Shown here piece by piece: positions 9,939-18,324 of a stretch of DNA of 28,992 nt. The notes under the pieces are model-generated. The model was not told where the DNA came from. It searched no databases and worked only from the letters and a program-made list of their open reading frames with translations. Within the stretch, counting starts at the first letter, position 1, and every line of letters begins with the position of its first letter. The position numbers and the translations under genes were made by a program. Source of the stretch: Bacteroidetes bacterium UBA6661 (GTDB lineage: Bacteria > Bacteroidota > Bacteroidia > AKYH767-A > OLB10); the NCBI GenBank assembly GCA_002455375.1, contig DKKR01000086.1:19651-48642 (forward strand). Reading direction: 5' to 3'.

Positions 9939-10682
9939 TCAAAAATTTTCCATCATCCTTACACGCATAAAGCCTTTCCGCTCCCAAAAATCTTTTAACT
10001 TAAGTGCTTCTTGCTGTGTGGCAATATTCAAAACTAAAATATGATACAACGGTCTGCCATTTTGATTTTTTTTGCCAACATAAAAAGACTGAATGTATTC
10101 TTCTTGTTGCAAATATTTTGCAAGTAGCAGTGCATGATCAAAATCGCGTGTGCGCCAAATACTGATAGTGTAACCTGAAGGAATTGTAATTCGGCCATCT
10201 GCATCTACAATTTGATTTGTCATGAAATTTTTTTCAATTGAATCGGTATTTTGCGATGGCTGAATAATTTCAAGCTTCACTTTTGTTATGCCATGTTTAT
10301 AGCTTCCGATAATACGTGCTGCCTGTTCAGTAAGGTCAATGATGCGGTTTTTTGCATATGGGCCTCTGTCATTAACACGAACAATGGTAACTAAGTTGTT
10401 TTTCAGATTGGTTACTTTTAAAAAAGTGTGAAACTTTAATGTTCTGCTGGCACAGGTCATGTCATAGTTGCTGTATATTTCGCCATTGGCTGTCTTTCGG
10501 CCTTCAAAGCTTTTTGCATAATATGAAGCACCGCCTGTAAACACTTTGTTTTGTGCACCGGACATTAACGTTGTCATGCTCAAAACCAAACCCAATAAAT
10601 AGCTTCTAATCAATTTTAAATCAATAGGTTTAAATTTATTCTTAAATGAATAAATTGGTATAAGAAATAGAATTTTGTTCAT
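9939..10682 (-). CDS. RlpA-like double-psi beta-barrel protein with SPOR domain
   Basis: A 247-residue exported protein. The hydrophobic signal segment lies at residues ~25-44 (ending MSGAQ), after an unusually long 24-residue polar lead; a TTG at 10613 (residue 24) could be an alternative start giving a normal signal peptide. Residues ~46-140 form the RlpA double-psi beta-barrel: GGASYYAKSFEGRKTANGE, then KVTNLKN and VRVNDRGPYAKNRIIDL. A C-terminal SPOR-like domain (about 168-247), which in this family binds denuded glycan at septa, follows. RlpA enzymes are lytic transglycosylases using a His and an Asp. The Asp is present (Asp105), but the usual AAH is CAS here, so Ser79 sits at the His position and activity is doubtful. 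It converges on pbpC and diverges from the desaturase. The symbol rlpA would be by family only. Confidence 0.85.
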   Translation of the reverse strand: MNKILFLIPIYSFKNKFKPIDLKLIRSYLLGLVLSMTTLMSGAQNKVFTGGASYYAKSFEGRKTANGEIYSNYDMTCASRTLKFHTFLKVTNLKNNLVTIVRVNDRGPYAKNRIIDLTEQAARIIGSYKHGITKVKLEIIQPSQNTDSIEKNFMTNQIVDADGRITIPSGYTISIWRTRDFDHALLLAKYLQQEEYIQSFYVGKKNQNGRPLYHILVLNIATQQEALKLKDFWERKGFMRVRMMENF

Positions 10683-10736
10683 CTTTTTAAGTGTATTTCT
10701 TTTTCAGAACCAAGCAAAGTACACGTTCAAAATACC

Positions 10737-10744
10737 TACATTTG
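10737..10744 (+). promoter_or_regulatory. Probable -7 promoter element of the desaturase gene
   Basis: TACATTTG matches the Bacteroidota -7 consensus TAnnTTTG exactly, and the chosen ATG (10763) lies 18 bases past it, giving a very short leader. No TTG was found at the usual -33 distance, so the promoter is weakly defined. It sits downstream of the alternative upstream ATG at 10691, which argues against that start. Confidence 0.5.
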
Positions 10745-10762
10745 CACTCAATATTTAATATC

Positions 10763-11836
10763 ATGTCAACGGTAAAATTCAACAATAAAGATGCAATATT
10801 TTTTCCTGAGTTAAAGCAACGCATCAATCAATATTTTGAACAAAATAAAATAAAGCCTACCGGTAATCTGAAGTTGTATGCTAAAACCATTATACTTTTC
10901 ACCGTTTTAGTGGCACTTTATATTGTATTGGTATTTTTTACCCCCGAAAACGGATGGTTGTCTTTACTATTAGCTTCACTCTTAGGTTTGGTAATGGCAT
11001 CTATTGGCTTTAACGTAATGCACGATGGCGCACATGGCAGCTACTCCAGTCATAAATGGGTGAATGAATCTATGGCACATTCACTGAATTTACTGGGTGG
11101 TGTTTCATTTATCTGGAAACAAAAGCATAACATCAATCATCATTCTTATACCAATGTTGAAGGAATGGATGATGATATAGACATCAAACCTTTTATTCGT
11201 GTGCACGAAGGTCAAAAGAAATATTGGTTTCATCGTTACCAGCATATTTATGGCTTATTGCTGTATGGAATAACTTATTTCTTCTGGGTTTTTTATAATG
11301 ATTTTAATAAATATTTTTCAGGTAAAATAGCTGAACATACCCACATGCAGAAAATGTCTGTTTGGGATCATGTTATTTTCTGGGCTACTAAAATATTTTA
11401 TGTGTTGGTGTTTATTGTATTCCCAATATATAATGTAGGGTTTATTGACACACTATTAGGTTATGGCGTGATGGTGGCAGTTACAGGAATTACTATTGCC
11501 ATTGTTTTTCAATTGGCACATGTTGTTGAAGATATGCCATTTGTAAGCCCTGAGGGTGATGTAATGAAAATTGAGTCGGAGTGGGCAGTGCATCAATTGC
11601 AGACAACTACCAACTTTGCAACAAAAAATAAATTTATCAGTTGGTTGTTAGGTGGTTTGAATTTTCAGGTTGAACATCATTTATTTCCTCGTATAAGCCA
11701 CATACACTATCCATCAATCAGCAAAATTGTTAAAGAAACTTGTTTGGAGTATAATGTACAATACAAAGAGTTTCGTACCATGCGTGGTGCATTGGCATCG
11801 CATATTCTTCATCTTCGCGATATGGGTAGAAAATAG
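10763..11836 (+). CDS. Membrane fatty acid desaturase (acyl-lipid/acyl-CoA type)
   Basis: A 357-residue integral membrane di-iron desaturase that should insert a double bond into membrane fatty acyl chains. All three histidine boxes are present: HDGAH (87-91), HNINHH (122-127) and QVEHH (302-306). The QxxHH form of the third box is typical of front-end (delta-5/delta-6-like) desaturases. Hydrophobic segments occur at about 42-60, 66-85, 163-180, 206-225 and 232-253. There is no fused cytochrome b5 domain, so electrons must come from a separate donor. The start at 10763 (MSTVKF) is preferred over an in-frame ATG at 10691 because a TAnnTTTG element lies between them and the 24 extra residues look non-coding. 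The regiospecificity and substrate cannot be told from sequence alone. Confidence 0.92.
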   Translation: MSTVKFNNKDAIFFPELKQRINQYFEQNKIKPTGNLKLYAKTIILFTVLVALYIVLVFFTPENGWLSLLLASLLGLVMASIGFNVMHDGAHGSYSSHKWVNESMAHSLNLLGGVSFIWKQKHNINHHSYTNVEGMDDDIDIKPFIRVHEGQKKYWFHRYQHIYGLLLYGITYFFWVFYNDFNKYFSGKIAEHTHMQKMSVWDHVIFWATKIFYVLVFIVFPIYNVGFIDTLLGYGVMVAVTGITIAIVFQLAHVVEDMPFVSPEGDVMKIESEWAVHQLQTTTNFATKNKFISWLLGGLNFQVEHHLFPRISHIHYPSISKIVKETCLEYNVQYKEFRTMRGALASHILHLRDMGRK

Positions 11837-11859
11837 GCTGCATTATTTTAGCCTGTTTA

Positions 11860-11890
11860 ACTCAGTTATTACCTGAGTACTGTAAATTTT
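11860..11890 (+). terminator. Possible weak terminator after the desaturase gene
   Basis: ACTCAG (11860-11865) and CTGAGT (11873-11878) form a 6-bp stem with a 7-base loop. A run of five T follows at 11886-11890 after a short spacer. The hairpin is small and the T run is not directly adjacent, so this is tentative. It lies between the desaturase stop and the susC promoter, where a terminator would be expected. Confidence 0.3.
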
Positions 11891-11900
11891 TAGTTAAAAT

Positions 11901-11929
11901 TTGGTTAATTCAAATTATTATTAACTTTG
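11901..11929 (+). promoter_or_regulatory. Promoter of the susC-susD operon (TTG-N18-TAACTTTG)
   Basis: TTG at 11901-11903 and TAACTTTG at 11922-11929 are separated by 18 bases, an exact match to the Bacteroidota housekeeping promoter TTG-N(17-23)-TAnnTTTG. Transcription should start a few bases downstream of 11929, leaving a leader of roughly 155 nt before susC at 12092. That leader is long for this kind of genome and contains a small ORF and a direct repeat. Confidence 0.7.
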
Positions 11930-11955
11930 TGTGAAGTTTTTCTGAAACCACATAC

Positions 11956-12084
11956 ATGAAGTTGTTTTTCATAAAAGGTTATTCGCAATATAAAAAAGAT
12001 CTGTTTTTCATAGACACAGACAGTAGATTAAACCGCCAGTTTCATTCTACAACAAATAAATTAAATAAGTTAAACTCAAATTAA
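11956..12084 (+). CDS. Possible 42-codon leader ORF upstream of susC
   Basis: An ATG at 11956 opens a 42-codon frame that stops at 12082-12084, 7 bases before the susC ATG. It lies entirely in the predicted susC leader. The peptide would be basic and polar, with a repeated LFFI(K/D) element (LFFIK and LFFID, 13 codons apart) encoded by the two copies of an 11-bp direct repeat. I recognise no family and see no signal peptide. Chance is not excluded: in DNA this A+T-rich an open frame of this length is uncommon but not rare. If translated, ribosomes finishing here would be placed to reinitiate at susC, so it could act as a leader peptide. Confidence 0.25.
   Translation: MKLFFIKGYSQYKKDLFFIDTDSRLNRQFHSTTNKLNKLNSN
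11963..12012 (+). repeat. 11-bp direct repeat in the susC leader
   Basis: TGTTTTTCATA occurs at 11963-11973 and again at 12002-12012, a 39-base offset. Both copies lie downstream of the predicted transcription start. The offset is a multiple of three, so the copies encode the same residues within the small leader ORF. They could instead be a paired protein-binding site or an RNA element. Confidence 0.5.
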
Positions 12085-12091
12085 AAGCAGT

Positions 12092-15000
12092 ATGAAGAAA
12101 ACAATCACATTGTTTATTTGCCTGTTCTCGTTGTCATTGGCAACCTGGGCACAGGACAAGACTGTAACCGGAAAGGTTACTTCATCGCAGGACAAACTGG
12201 GTATTCCCGGTGTTAGCATCCTCGAGCCCGGAACTACCAATGGTGCCGTTACGGATATTGATGGAAAATATTCCATAAAGGTAAAATCTACTACAACCCA
12301 ACTCCGTTTTTCCGGAACAGGTTTAGTAACCCGCACAGTGGATATACCTGCCACAAATGCACTTGACATTACTATGGCGGCCGATGTACAGAAAATTGGT
12401 GAGGTAGTTGTAACAGCTTTAGGTGTTAAGCGCGAAGAAAAGTCGTTAGGTTACAGCACACAGAAAGTAAGTGGAGAGGACTTGTCGGCTGCAAAAGAAG
12501 CCAACTTCATCAACTCACTTCAAGGTCGTGTTGCCGGTGTAAGCATCACAGGTTCCAGCAATCTGGGTGGTTCTTCAAGAATTTTGTTACGCGGTATGCG
12601 TTCCATCAATTTTGAAAATCAACCTTTGTTTGTTGTTGACGGAATTCCAATGAATAACGAAAACGTAGCCACCGTTGACCAGCAACGAGGTGCATTAGGT
12701 TATGATTACGGAAATGCTATTCAGGATATTAACCCTGATGACATTGAATCTGTTAACGTACTTAAAGGGCCATCTGCAACAGCACTTTACGGTTCAAGAG
12801 GATCAAACGGTGTAATTATCATCACAACTAAAAAAGGCGTTGCCCGCGAAAAATCTGAAAAGTATTCACCAATAGGTGTAACAATTAATTCAGGCTGGAG
12901 CATGAAGAAGATTTATAATCTTCCTAAATATCAGAACCGTTATGGTGGAGGAGCATCTTCCGATTTTATTGAGAGTGATATTCACCCGGGCGAGTTGCGC
13001 TCTGAGTTTGAATATGATGGTAGCTGGGGTCCCGAATTGCTTGGACAAGAAGTTTATCAGTGGGATAGCTACTATCCTTCAATGCCTAATTATAATAAGA
13101 AAACTCCATGGGTAGCACATCCAAACAACGTAAAAGATTTCTTTGAAACCGGTATTGTTAAAAATAACAGCATTTCGCTCGATGGCGGTAACGAAAAATC
13201 ACTTTTCAGATTAGGTTATACCAACTATGACGAAAAAGGTGTTATTCCAAACGAAAGCCTCAACAGAAATATTATAAGCTTTAATGGCTCAAACAAATTT
13301 AACGACAGGCTTACAGCTTCATTAAGCATGAATTATGTTGTTGCCAGAGGTAAAGGACGTGCTGCAACAGGATACAACAGTATTGCTTCTAACTTCAACC
13401 AGTGGTGGCAACGACAACTCGACATCAAGGAGCTTAAAGATTATAAAAACCCTGATGGCTCACAGCGTGCATGGAATATGAATGCAGAAGATGATCCATC
13501 ACCACTATATTGGGATAATCCATATTGGGTTTCTTACGAGAATTATGAAACCGATCAACGTAATCGTTTGTATGGTGGATTGACTTTTTCTTATGATATT
13601 GGTAAAGGATTTACACTTGCTGCATCAGGAAAAACAGATTATTATAACGACAACCGTCAGGAACGTGTTGCCGTAGGAAGTGCCGTTGCAACAGCAATAC
13701 CTGCTTATTCAGAAAACAGCATTACCTTCAATGAGAATAACTACGAAATGATACTTTCATACAAACATCGTTTGGGTGATGATTTGGATTTTAATGGCTT
13801 TGTTGGTGCAAACAGACAAGATCAGAAATTCAGCAATAAATTTATTTCTACACAGGGTGGTTTAAATGTTCCAAATTTTTACAACATCAATAATTCAACA
13901 AGCAGCGAATTAATTTATTCTTCGCAAGTAAGACAACTTCGTAAAAATTCTCTTTTTGCAAGTGCATCTTTCGGATATCAGAGTTTCTTATACCTTGACA
14001 TTACTGGACGTAATGACTGGAGTTCAACATTACCTGAAGGCAAAAATTCATACTTCTATCCATCAATTACAGCAAGTTTTGTTTTCTCCGAAAAATTGGA
14101 TTTCAACTGGTTGAGTTATGGTAAACTGCGTGCAGGTTGGGCACAAACAGCTATTGATCCTGTTCCTTATCGTTCAACAAGCACTTCACCAAGTATGTCT
14201 GACAATTTTAATGGATTACCTACAAGTGTTATTCCGGGTACATTTAACAATACTGATTTAAAACCGGAAATGACTTCAGGTTTTGAAACGGGATTAGAAT
14301 TACATTTCCTTCAAAAACGAATCTCATTCGATATTGCTTATAGTTCAACACGCTCTAAAGATGTAATCTTCAACGTACAACAATCCGGTGCTAGCGGCAT
14401 AGACTTTAAAATTTACAATGCTGCCGAAATAACCAACAAAACAGTTGAATTGATGATTGGTCTTGTTCCTGTTAAATTAAAAAATGGATTTGAGTGGGGT
14501 GTTGGCATGAATTGGGCAAAAACCAACAACGAAGTGGTTAAGCTGTTTACAGATGAGTTAGGTAATGAAACTGAAAGTGTACAGATTGGTACAGCGCCTT
14601 TCTCTGCAACGCTTCAAATGCGCAAGGGCATGGCAGCTTCTCAGATTGTAGGTTATGATTTTGTCTATGATGACAAAGGAAACAAAGTTGTTGATGCCGA
14701 TGGTTTCTATATGCGTTCCGAAACAGTTAAACCATTAGGTTCAGTATTGCCTGACTATACTGGAGGTTTTAATACCTATGTAACATTTAAAGGCATTCGT
14801 CTTGCTGGATTAATTGACTTCCAAAAAGGTGGTAAGGTTTTCTCTCTTACCAATGTATGGGGAAAATATTCAGGAATTTTTGCTGAAACAGCCGAGGGCG
14901 ACATCCGCGAAAACGGTTTGATTAACGAGGGTGTAACTGAAACAGGCGAACAAAACACAACAGTAATAGCTGCCGTTGATCACTATTTTCAGGATGGTGG

Positions 15001-15271
15001 TTATGTAATTACAGCAGCCGATGTATATGATGCATCATTCGTTAAACTTCGTGAGATTACATTGTCTTATGAATTGCCACAGTCATTATTCAAAAAAGCA
15101 ATACGTGGTGTGTCAATTGGTCTTTACGGTCGTAACCTTGCCATCCTTCACAAAAACGTACCAAACATTGACCCTGAAGCAGGTTTGTCAAGCGGCAACG
15201 TTCAAGGATTTGAAGGTGGTCAGTTACCAACTGCAAGAATTTTTGGTGTTAACCTGAATGTAAGATTTTAA
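12092..15271 (+). CDS. SusC/RagA family TonB-dependent outer membrane transporter
   Basis: A 1059-residue outer membrane barrel. Residues 1-21 are a Sec signal peptide (hydrophobic FICLFSLSLA, ending WAQ). Residues ~23-100 are a CarboxypepD_reg-like domain (VTGKVTSSQDKLGIPGVS, VTDIDGKYSIKV), then the linker IGEVVVTALGVKREEKSLGY. The TonB plug contains SLQGRVAGVSITG, RGMRSI, LFVVDGIPM and VLKGPSATALYGSRGSNGVIIITTKKG, all diagnostic for SusC/RagA. The rest is a 22-strand-type barrel ending in an aromatic-terminated strand (VNLNVRF). With its SusD partner it imports a bulky nutrient using TonB energy. susD begins 18 bases downstream, and a promoter and long leader lie upstream. No glycosidase, peptidase or sigma/anti-sigma pair lies beside it, so the substrate cannot be inferred. 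Confidence 0.95.
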   Translation: MKKTITLFICLFSLSLATWAQDKTVTGKVTSSQDKLGIPGVSILEPGTTNGAVTDIDGKYSIKVKSTTTQLRFSGTGLVTRTVDIPATNALDITMAADVQKIGEVVVTALGVKREEKSLGYSTQKVSGEDLSAAKEANFINSLQGRVAGVSITGSSNLGGSSRILLRGMRSINFENQPLFVVDGIPMNNENVATVDQQRGALGYDYGNAIQDINPDDIESVNVLKGPSATALYGSRGSNGVIIITTKKGVAREKSEKYSPIGVTINSGWSMKKIYNLPKYQNRYGGGASSDFIESDIHPGELRSEFEYDGSWGPELLGQEVYQWDSYYPSMPNYNKKTPWVAHPNNVKDFFETGIVKNNSISLDGGNEKSLFRLGYTNYDEKGVIPNESLNRNIISFNGSNKFNDRLTASLSMNYVVARGKGRAATGYNSIASNFNQWWQRQLDIKELKDYKNPDGSQRAWNMNAEDDPSPLYWDNPYWVSYENYETDQRNRLYGGLTFSYDIGKGFTLAASGKTDYYNDNRQERVAVGSAVATAIPAYSENSITFNENNYEMILSYKHRLGDDLDFNGFVGANRQDQKFSNKFISTQGGLNVPNFYNINNSTSSELIYSSQVRQLRKNSLFASASFGYQSFLYLDITGRNDWSSTLPEGKNSYFYPSITASFVFSEKLDFNWLSYGKLRAGWAQTAIDPVPYRSTSTSPSMSDNFNGLPTSVIPGTFNNTDLKPEMTSGFETGLELHFLQKRISFDIAYSSTRSKDVIFNVQQSGASGIDFKIYNAAEITNKTVELMIGLVPVKLKNGFEWGVGMNWAKTNNEVVKLFTDELGNETESVQIGTAPFSATLQMRKGMAASQIVGYDFVYDDKGNKVVDADGFYMRSETVKPLGSVLPDYTGGFNTYVTFKGIRLAGLIDFQKGGKVFSLTNVWGKYSGIFAETAEGDIRENGLINEGVTETGEQNTTVIAAVDHYFQDGGYVITAADVYDASFVKLREITLSYELPQSLFKKAIRGVSIGLYGRNLAILHKNVPNIDPEAGLSSGNVQGFEGGQLPTARIFGVNLNVRF

Positions 15272-15289
15272 CTTTAAAAACGAGAGATC

Positions 15290-16819
15290 ATGATAAAATT
15301 TAAGATAAATCAAAAAGCAATTGCAACGGTGATGGTATTCTCGCTGTTGCTGGGTTCATGTAAAAAGAATTTTGAATCCATAAACGAAGACCCGAATAAT
15401 CCCAAAGAAGTACCTAATGCTTATCTGCTAACAGGAGCCATTCGAGGATTAATGGATAATACCATTGATGCGTGGTGGGGTGCTAACGTTGGTAATCAGT
15501 TGGGTCAGTATTGGTCTTCAAACCAGTATTCCTCAGAGAGTCGCTATCTCTATCGTTCTAATGTTACCAATTCATATTGGCGATATTTTTACGGTGGCGT
15601 ACAAAACGATCAGTTAGTTGCTGTTGGCGGATTGTATGAGCTGAGTCAGATAGTTAAGAAATGTAAAGAAGATTCAATAGAAGCTTCTCGTGATGGTTAT
15701 GTCCCCAATCAGATTGCAGTTGCAACCATTGTCCGTGTTTGGACATTCCAAAACATGACTGATATATGGGGTGATATTCCTTACTCAGAAGCCTTACAGG
15801 CCGATGCCAACAAATCACCTAAGTATGATAAGCAGGAAGACATCTACAATGGTCTTTTAAGCGAGATTGATGAAGCTATCGCAATGATAAACGATGCTGA
15901 ATCAGGACCCAATGGTGATGTTGTATATAATGGTGATATGGCTGCATGGAAGAAGTTTGCCAATTCATTAAAGATGCGTTTAGCTTTAAGAATTGTTGAC
16001 CGTAATCCGGCTAAAGCACAGTCAGAGTTTGAAGCAGCTTTCACTGCAGGTGCCTTTAGCGCCAACAGCGACAATGCATTATTACAATATGGAGAATTTC
16101 CAAGCGGCAACCCTATTTATTATAACCGCTACATCTCCGGTCGTAATGACTATGCCTCAAGCAATACTTTCCTCGATTCTACTTTAACACCGTTAAACGA
16201 TCCGCGCAGAGAATGTTTCTTCGTACCTGCCACAGCAACCGGTCTTTGGACTGGCGAAGTATATGGCTTGTCTGAAGCCAATGCTGCACAAACACCAAAC
16301 TCACGTATTGCACAACGTTCTCCTTTGGTTTTATCTGCTTCATTGCCCGGCATTTTCATGGACTATGCTCAGGTAGAATTTATGCTGGCCGAAGCAGCTG
16401 AAAGAGGATGGGCTGTTACAGGTTCTGCAGAAAGTCATTATGATGCAGGTATTACTGCAAGCATTTCTTTCTGGACAGAACTTAATGGAAGCCCTGCATC
16501 TGCCGGTGATATTGCTGCCTACATTGCACAACCTACTGTAAATTATCAAACAGCCGGAGGCACTTGGCAACAACGTATTGGCGTTCAGAAATGGATTGCT
16601 TTATTTGATCAGGGTATTCAGGGTTGGGTTGAATGGAGAAGACTTGACTTCAACAAACTCATGATGCCTGCCGATGGTGTTATTGACGGAACAGGTATTC
16701 CTTTGCGAATGAAGTATCCTGTTTTAGAGCAAACACTAAATAGTGCAAGCTACAGTGCTGCAGTTGCTGCACAGGGAGCCGATGAACAAGACACCCGCAT
16801 GTGGTGGGATGTTAACTAA
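15290..16819 (+). CDS. SusD/RagB-like nutrient-binding outer membrane lipoprotein
   Basis: A 509-residue lipoprotein with signal residues 1-23 and lipobox LLGSC (Cys24). After it come FESINEDPNNPKEVPNAYLL, typical of the SusD-like_2 group rather than classical SusD. Alpha-helical, TPR-like content and motifs such as WTFQNMTDIWGDIPYSEAL, WKKFANSLKMRLALRI and VEFMLAEAAERGW support the family. It should act as the lid on the SusC barrel and bind substrate at the cell surface. It is the second gene of a two-gene operon and is followed by a strong terminator at 16842-16868. Related SusD-like_2 proteins serve sugar and peptide systems, so the ligand is unknown. Confidence 0.93.
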   Translation: MIKFKINQKAIATVMVFSLLLGSCKKNFESINEDPNNPKEVPNAYLLTGAIRGLMDNTIDAWWGANVGNQLGQYWSSNQYSSESRYLYRSNVTNSYWRYFYGGVQNDQLVAVGGLYELSQIVKKCKEDSIEASRDGYVPNQIAVATIVRVWTFQNMTDIWGDIPYSEALQADANKSPKYDKQEDIYNGLLSEIDEAIAMINDAESGPNGDVVYNGDMAAWKKFANSLKMRLALRIVDRNPAKAQSEFEAAFTAGAFSANSDNALLQYGEFPSGNPIYYNRYISGRNDYASSNTFLDSTLTPLNDPRRECFFVPATATGLWTGEVYGLSEANAAQTPNSRIAQRSPLVLSASLPGIFMDYAQVEFMLAEAAERGWAVTGSAESHYDAGITASISFWTELNGSPASAGDIAAYIAQPTVNYQTAGGTWQQRIGVQKWIALFDQGIQGWVEWRRLDFNKLMMPADGVIDGTGIPLRMKYPVLEQTLNSASYSAAVAAQGADEQDTRMWWDVN

Positions 16820-16841
16820 TAGTTTAATTTAAAATATATTT

Positions 16842-16868
16842 AAGGCGGAGTTAATCTCCGCCTTTTTT
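16842..16868 (+). terminator. Rho-independent terminator of the susCD operon
   Basis: A perfect 9-bp stem, AAGGCGGAG (16842-16850) with CTCCGCCTT (16856-16864), closes a 5-base loop and runs into six T at 16863-16868. It begins 22 bases after the susD stop codon. Confidence 0.9.
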
Positions 16869-16901
16869 ATTAGTAACCACTCACCATTTTATACTTTCTG
16901 A

Positions 16902-16909
16902 TAACTTTG
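16902..16909 (+). promoter_or_regulatory. Probable -7 promoter element of asnS
   Basis: TAACTTTG is an exact TAnnTTTG match that ends 19 bases before the asnS ATG, just past the susCD terminator. No TTG was seen at the usual -33 spacing. An own promoter is expected here because the preceding operon is terminated. Confidence 0.5.
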
Positions 16910-16928
16910 CAGCAAACTTTACTGCATA

Positions 16929-18314
16929 ATGAGTCACAGTTATATTAAAGCTTTATTAAATACAGAACCAACAGGTCAGATTGTTCAAGCAAAAGGTTGG
17001 GTGCGTACAAAAAGAGGGAACAAAGCCATTTCATTTATTGCCATAAACGATGGCAGTACTATTCATAATATTCAGGTTGTTGCAGAGAATAGCAGCTTTG
17101 ACGAATCGCTACTGAAAAATATAACTACAGGTGCATGTATTGCTGTTCAGGGTAAACTTGTTGCCTCGCAAGGGCAGGGGCAAAAGGTAGAGATGCAGGC
17201 CACACAAATAGAAATTTATGGCACTGCCGACCCTGAAACATTTCCACTGCAGAAGAAAGGTCATACCATGGAATTTCTTCGTGATATTGCCCACCTGCGT
17301 CCAAGAACAAACACTTTTGGTGCAGTTTTCAGAATAAGACATACAATGGCCTATGCCATCAATCATTATTTTCATACCAACGGATTTTTTTACATCCATA
17401 CACCAATCATTACAGGCAGCGATGCTGAAGGTGCAGGAGAAATGTTCAGAGTAACAACGTTAGACCTTAACAAACCTCCCCGCAATGATGACGGAACTAT
17501 TGACTACAGCCAGGATTTTTTTGCAAAAGAAACCAACCTTACAGTAAGTGGACAACTTGAAGGTGAATTGGCTGCTATGGCATTAGGCAAAATTTACACC
17601 TTCGGCCCTACCTTTCGTGCCGAAAACAGCAACACACCACGCCACTTAGCAGAGTTCTGGATGATAGAACCTGAAATGGCTTTCTTCGACCTGAACGACA
17701 ACATGGATCTGGCAGAAGATATGCTCAAATATCTGGTACGCTATGCACTCGATAGCTGTATGGATGATTTGGAGTTTCTGAATAATATGTACGATAAGGA
17801 ACTGATTGGGCGTTTACGCAGTGTCATAGAAAATCCGTTTAAACGCTTAACCTACACCGAAGCAATAAATGTTTTAGAACCAAACAACAGTAAGTTCGAA
17901 TATAAAGTTAGTTGGGGTGCCGACCTGCAGAAAGAACATGAAAACTTTTTAGTAGAGCATTTTAAAACACCTGTTATTTTAACAGATTATCCTGCTGCTA
18001 TCAAAGCATTTTATATGAAGCAGAATGATGATGGAAAAACTGTCAGAGCAATGGATATTTTATTTCCATGGATAGGCGAAATTATTGGCGGCTCGCAGCG
18101 CGAAGAAAATTACAATAAGTTAGTCAGCCGTATGCAAGCCATGCATATTCCCGAAAAAGAAATGTGGTGGTATCTCGACACCCGAAGGTTTGGTGCTTGC
18201 CCGCACTCAGGCTTTGGCTTGGGCTTCGAACGCCTGATGCTTTTCGTAACGGGCATGAATAACATTCGCGATGTCATTCCTTTTCCGCGCACACCTCGCA
18301 ATGCAGAGTTTTAG
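16929..18314 (+). CDS. asnS: Asparaginyl-tRNA synthetase
   Basis: A 461-residue class IIb aminoacyl-tRNA synthetase that charges tRNA-Asn with asparagine, near the 466 residues of E. coli AsnRS. Residues ~18-98 form the N-terminal OB-fold anticodon-binding domain (GWVRTKRGNKAISFIAINDG). Class II motif 2 is TFRAENSNTPRHLAEFWMIEPE with FRAEN at 229-233, and motif 3 is GLGFERL at 430-436. The ending NNIRDVIPFPRTPRNAEF distinguishes AsnRS from AspRS, which ends differently and carries a GAD insertion. The gene has its own -7 element behind the susD terminator and seems monocistronic. It converges on the MFS gene with 10 bases between the stops. Confidence 0.97.
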   Translation: MSHSYIKALLNTEPTGQIVQAKGWVRTKRGNKAISFIAINDGSTIHNIQVVAENSSFDESLLKNITTGACIAVQGKLVASQGQGQKVEMQATQIEIYGTADPETFPLQKKGHTMEFLRDIAHLRPRTNTFGAVFRIRHTMAYAINHYFHTNGFFYIHTPIITGSDAEGAGEMFRVTTLDLNKPPRNDDGTIDYSQDFFAKETNLTVSGQLEGELAAMALGKIYTFGPTFRAENSNTPRHLAEFWMIEPEMAFFDLNDNMDLAEDMLKYLVRYALDSCMDDLEFLNNMYDKELIGRLRSVIENPFKRLTYTEAINVLEPNNSKFEYKVSWGADLQKEHENFLVEHFKTPVILTDYPAAIKAFYMKQNDDGKTVRAMDILFPWIGEIIGGSQREENYNKLVSRMQAMHIPEKEMWWYLDTRRFGACPHSGFGLGFERLMLFVTGMNNIRDVIPFPRTPRNAEF

Positions 18315-18324
18315 TTTTTGCTGA

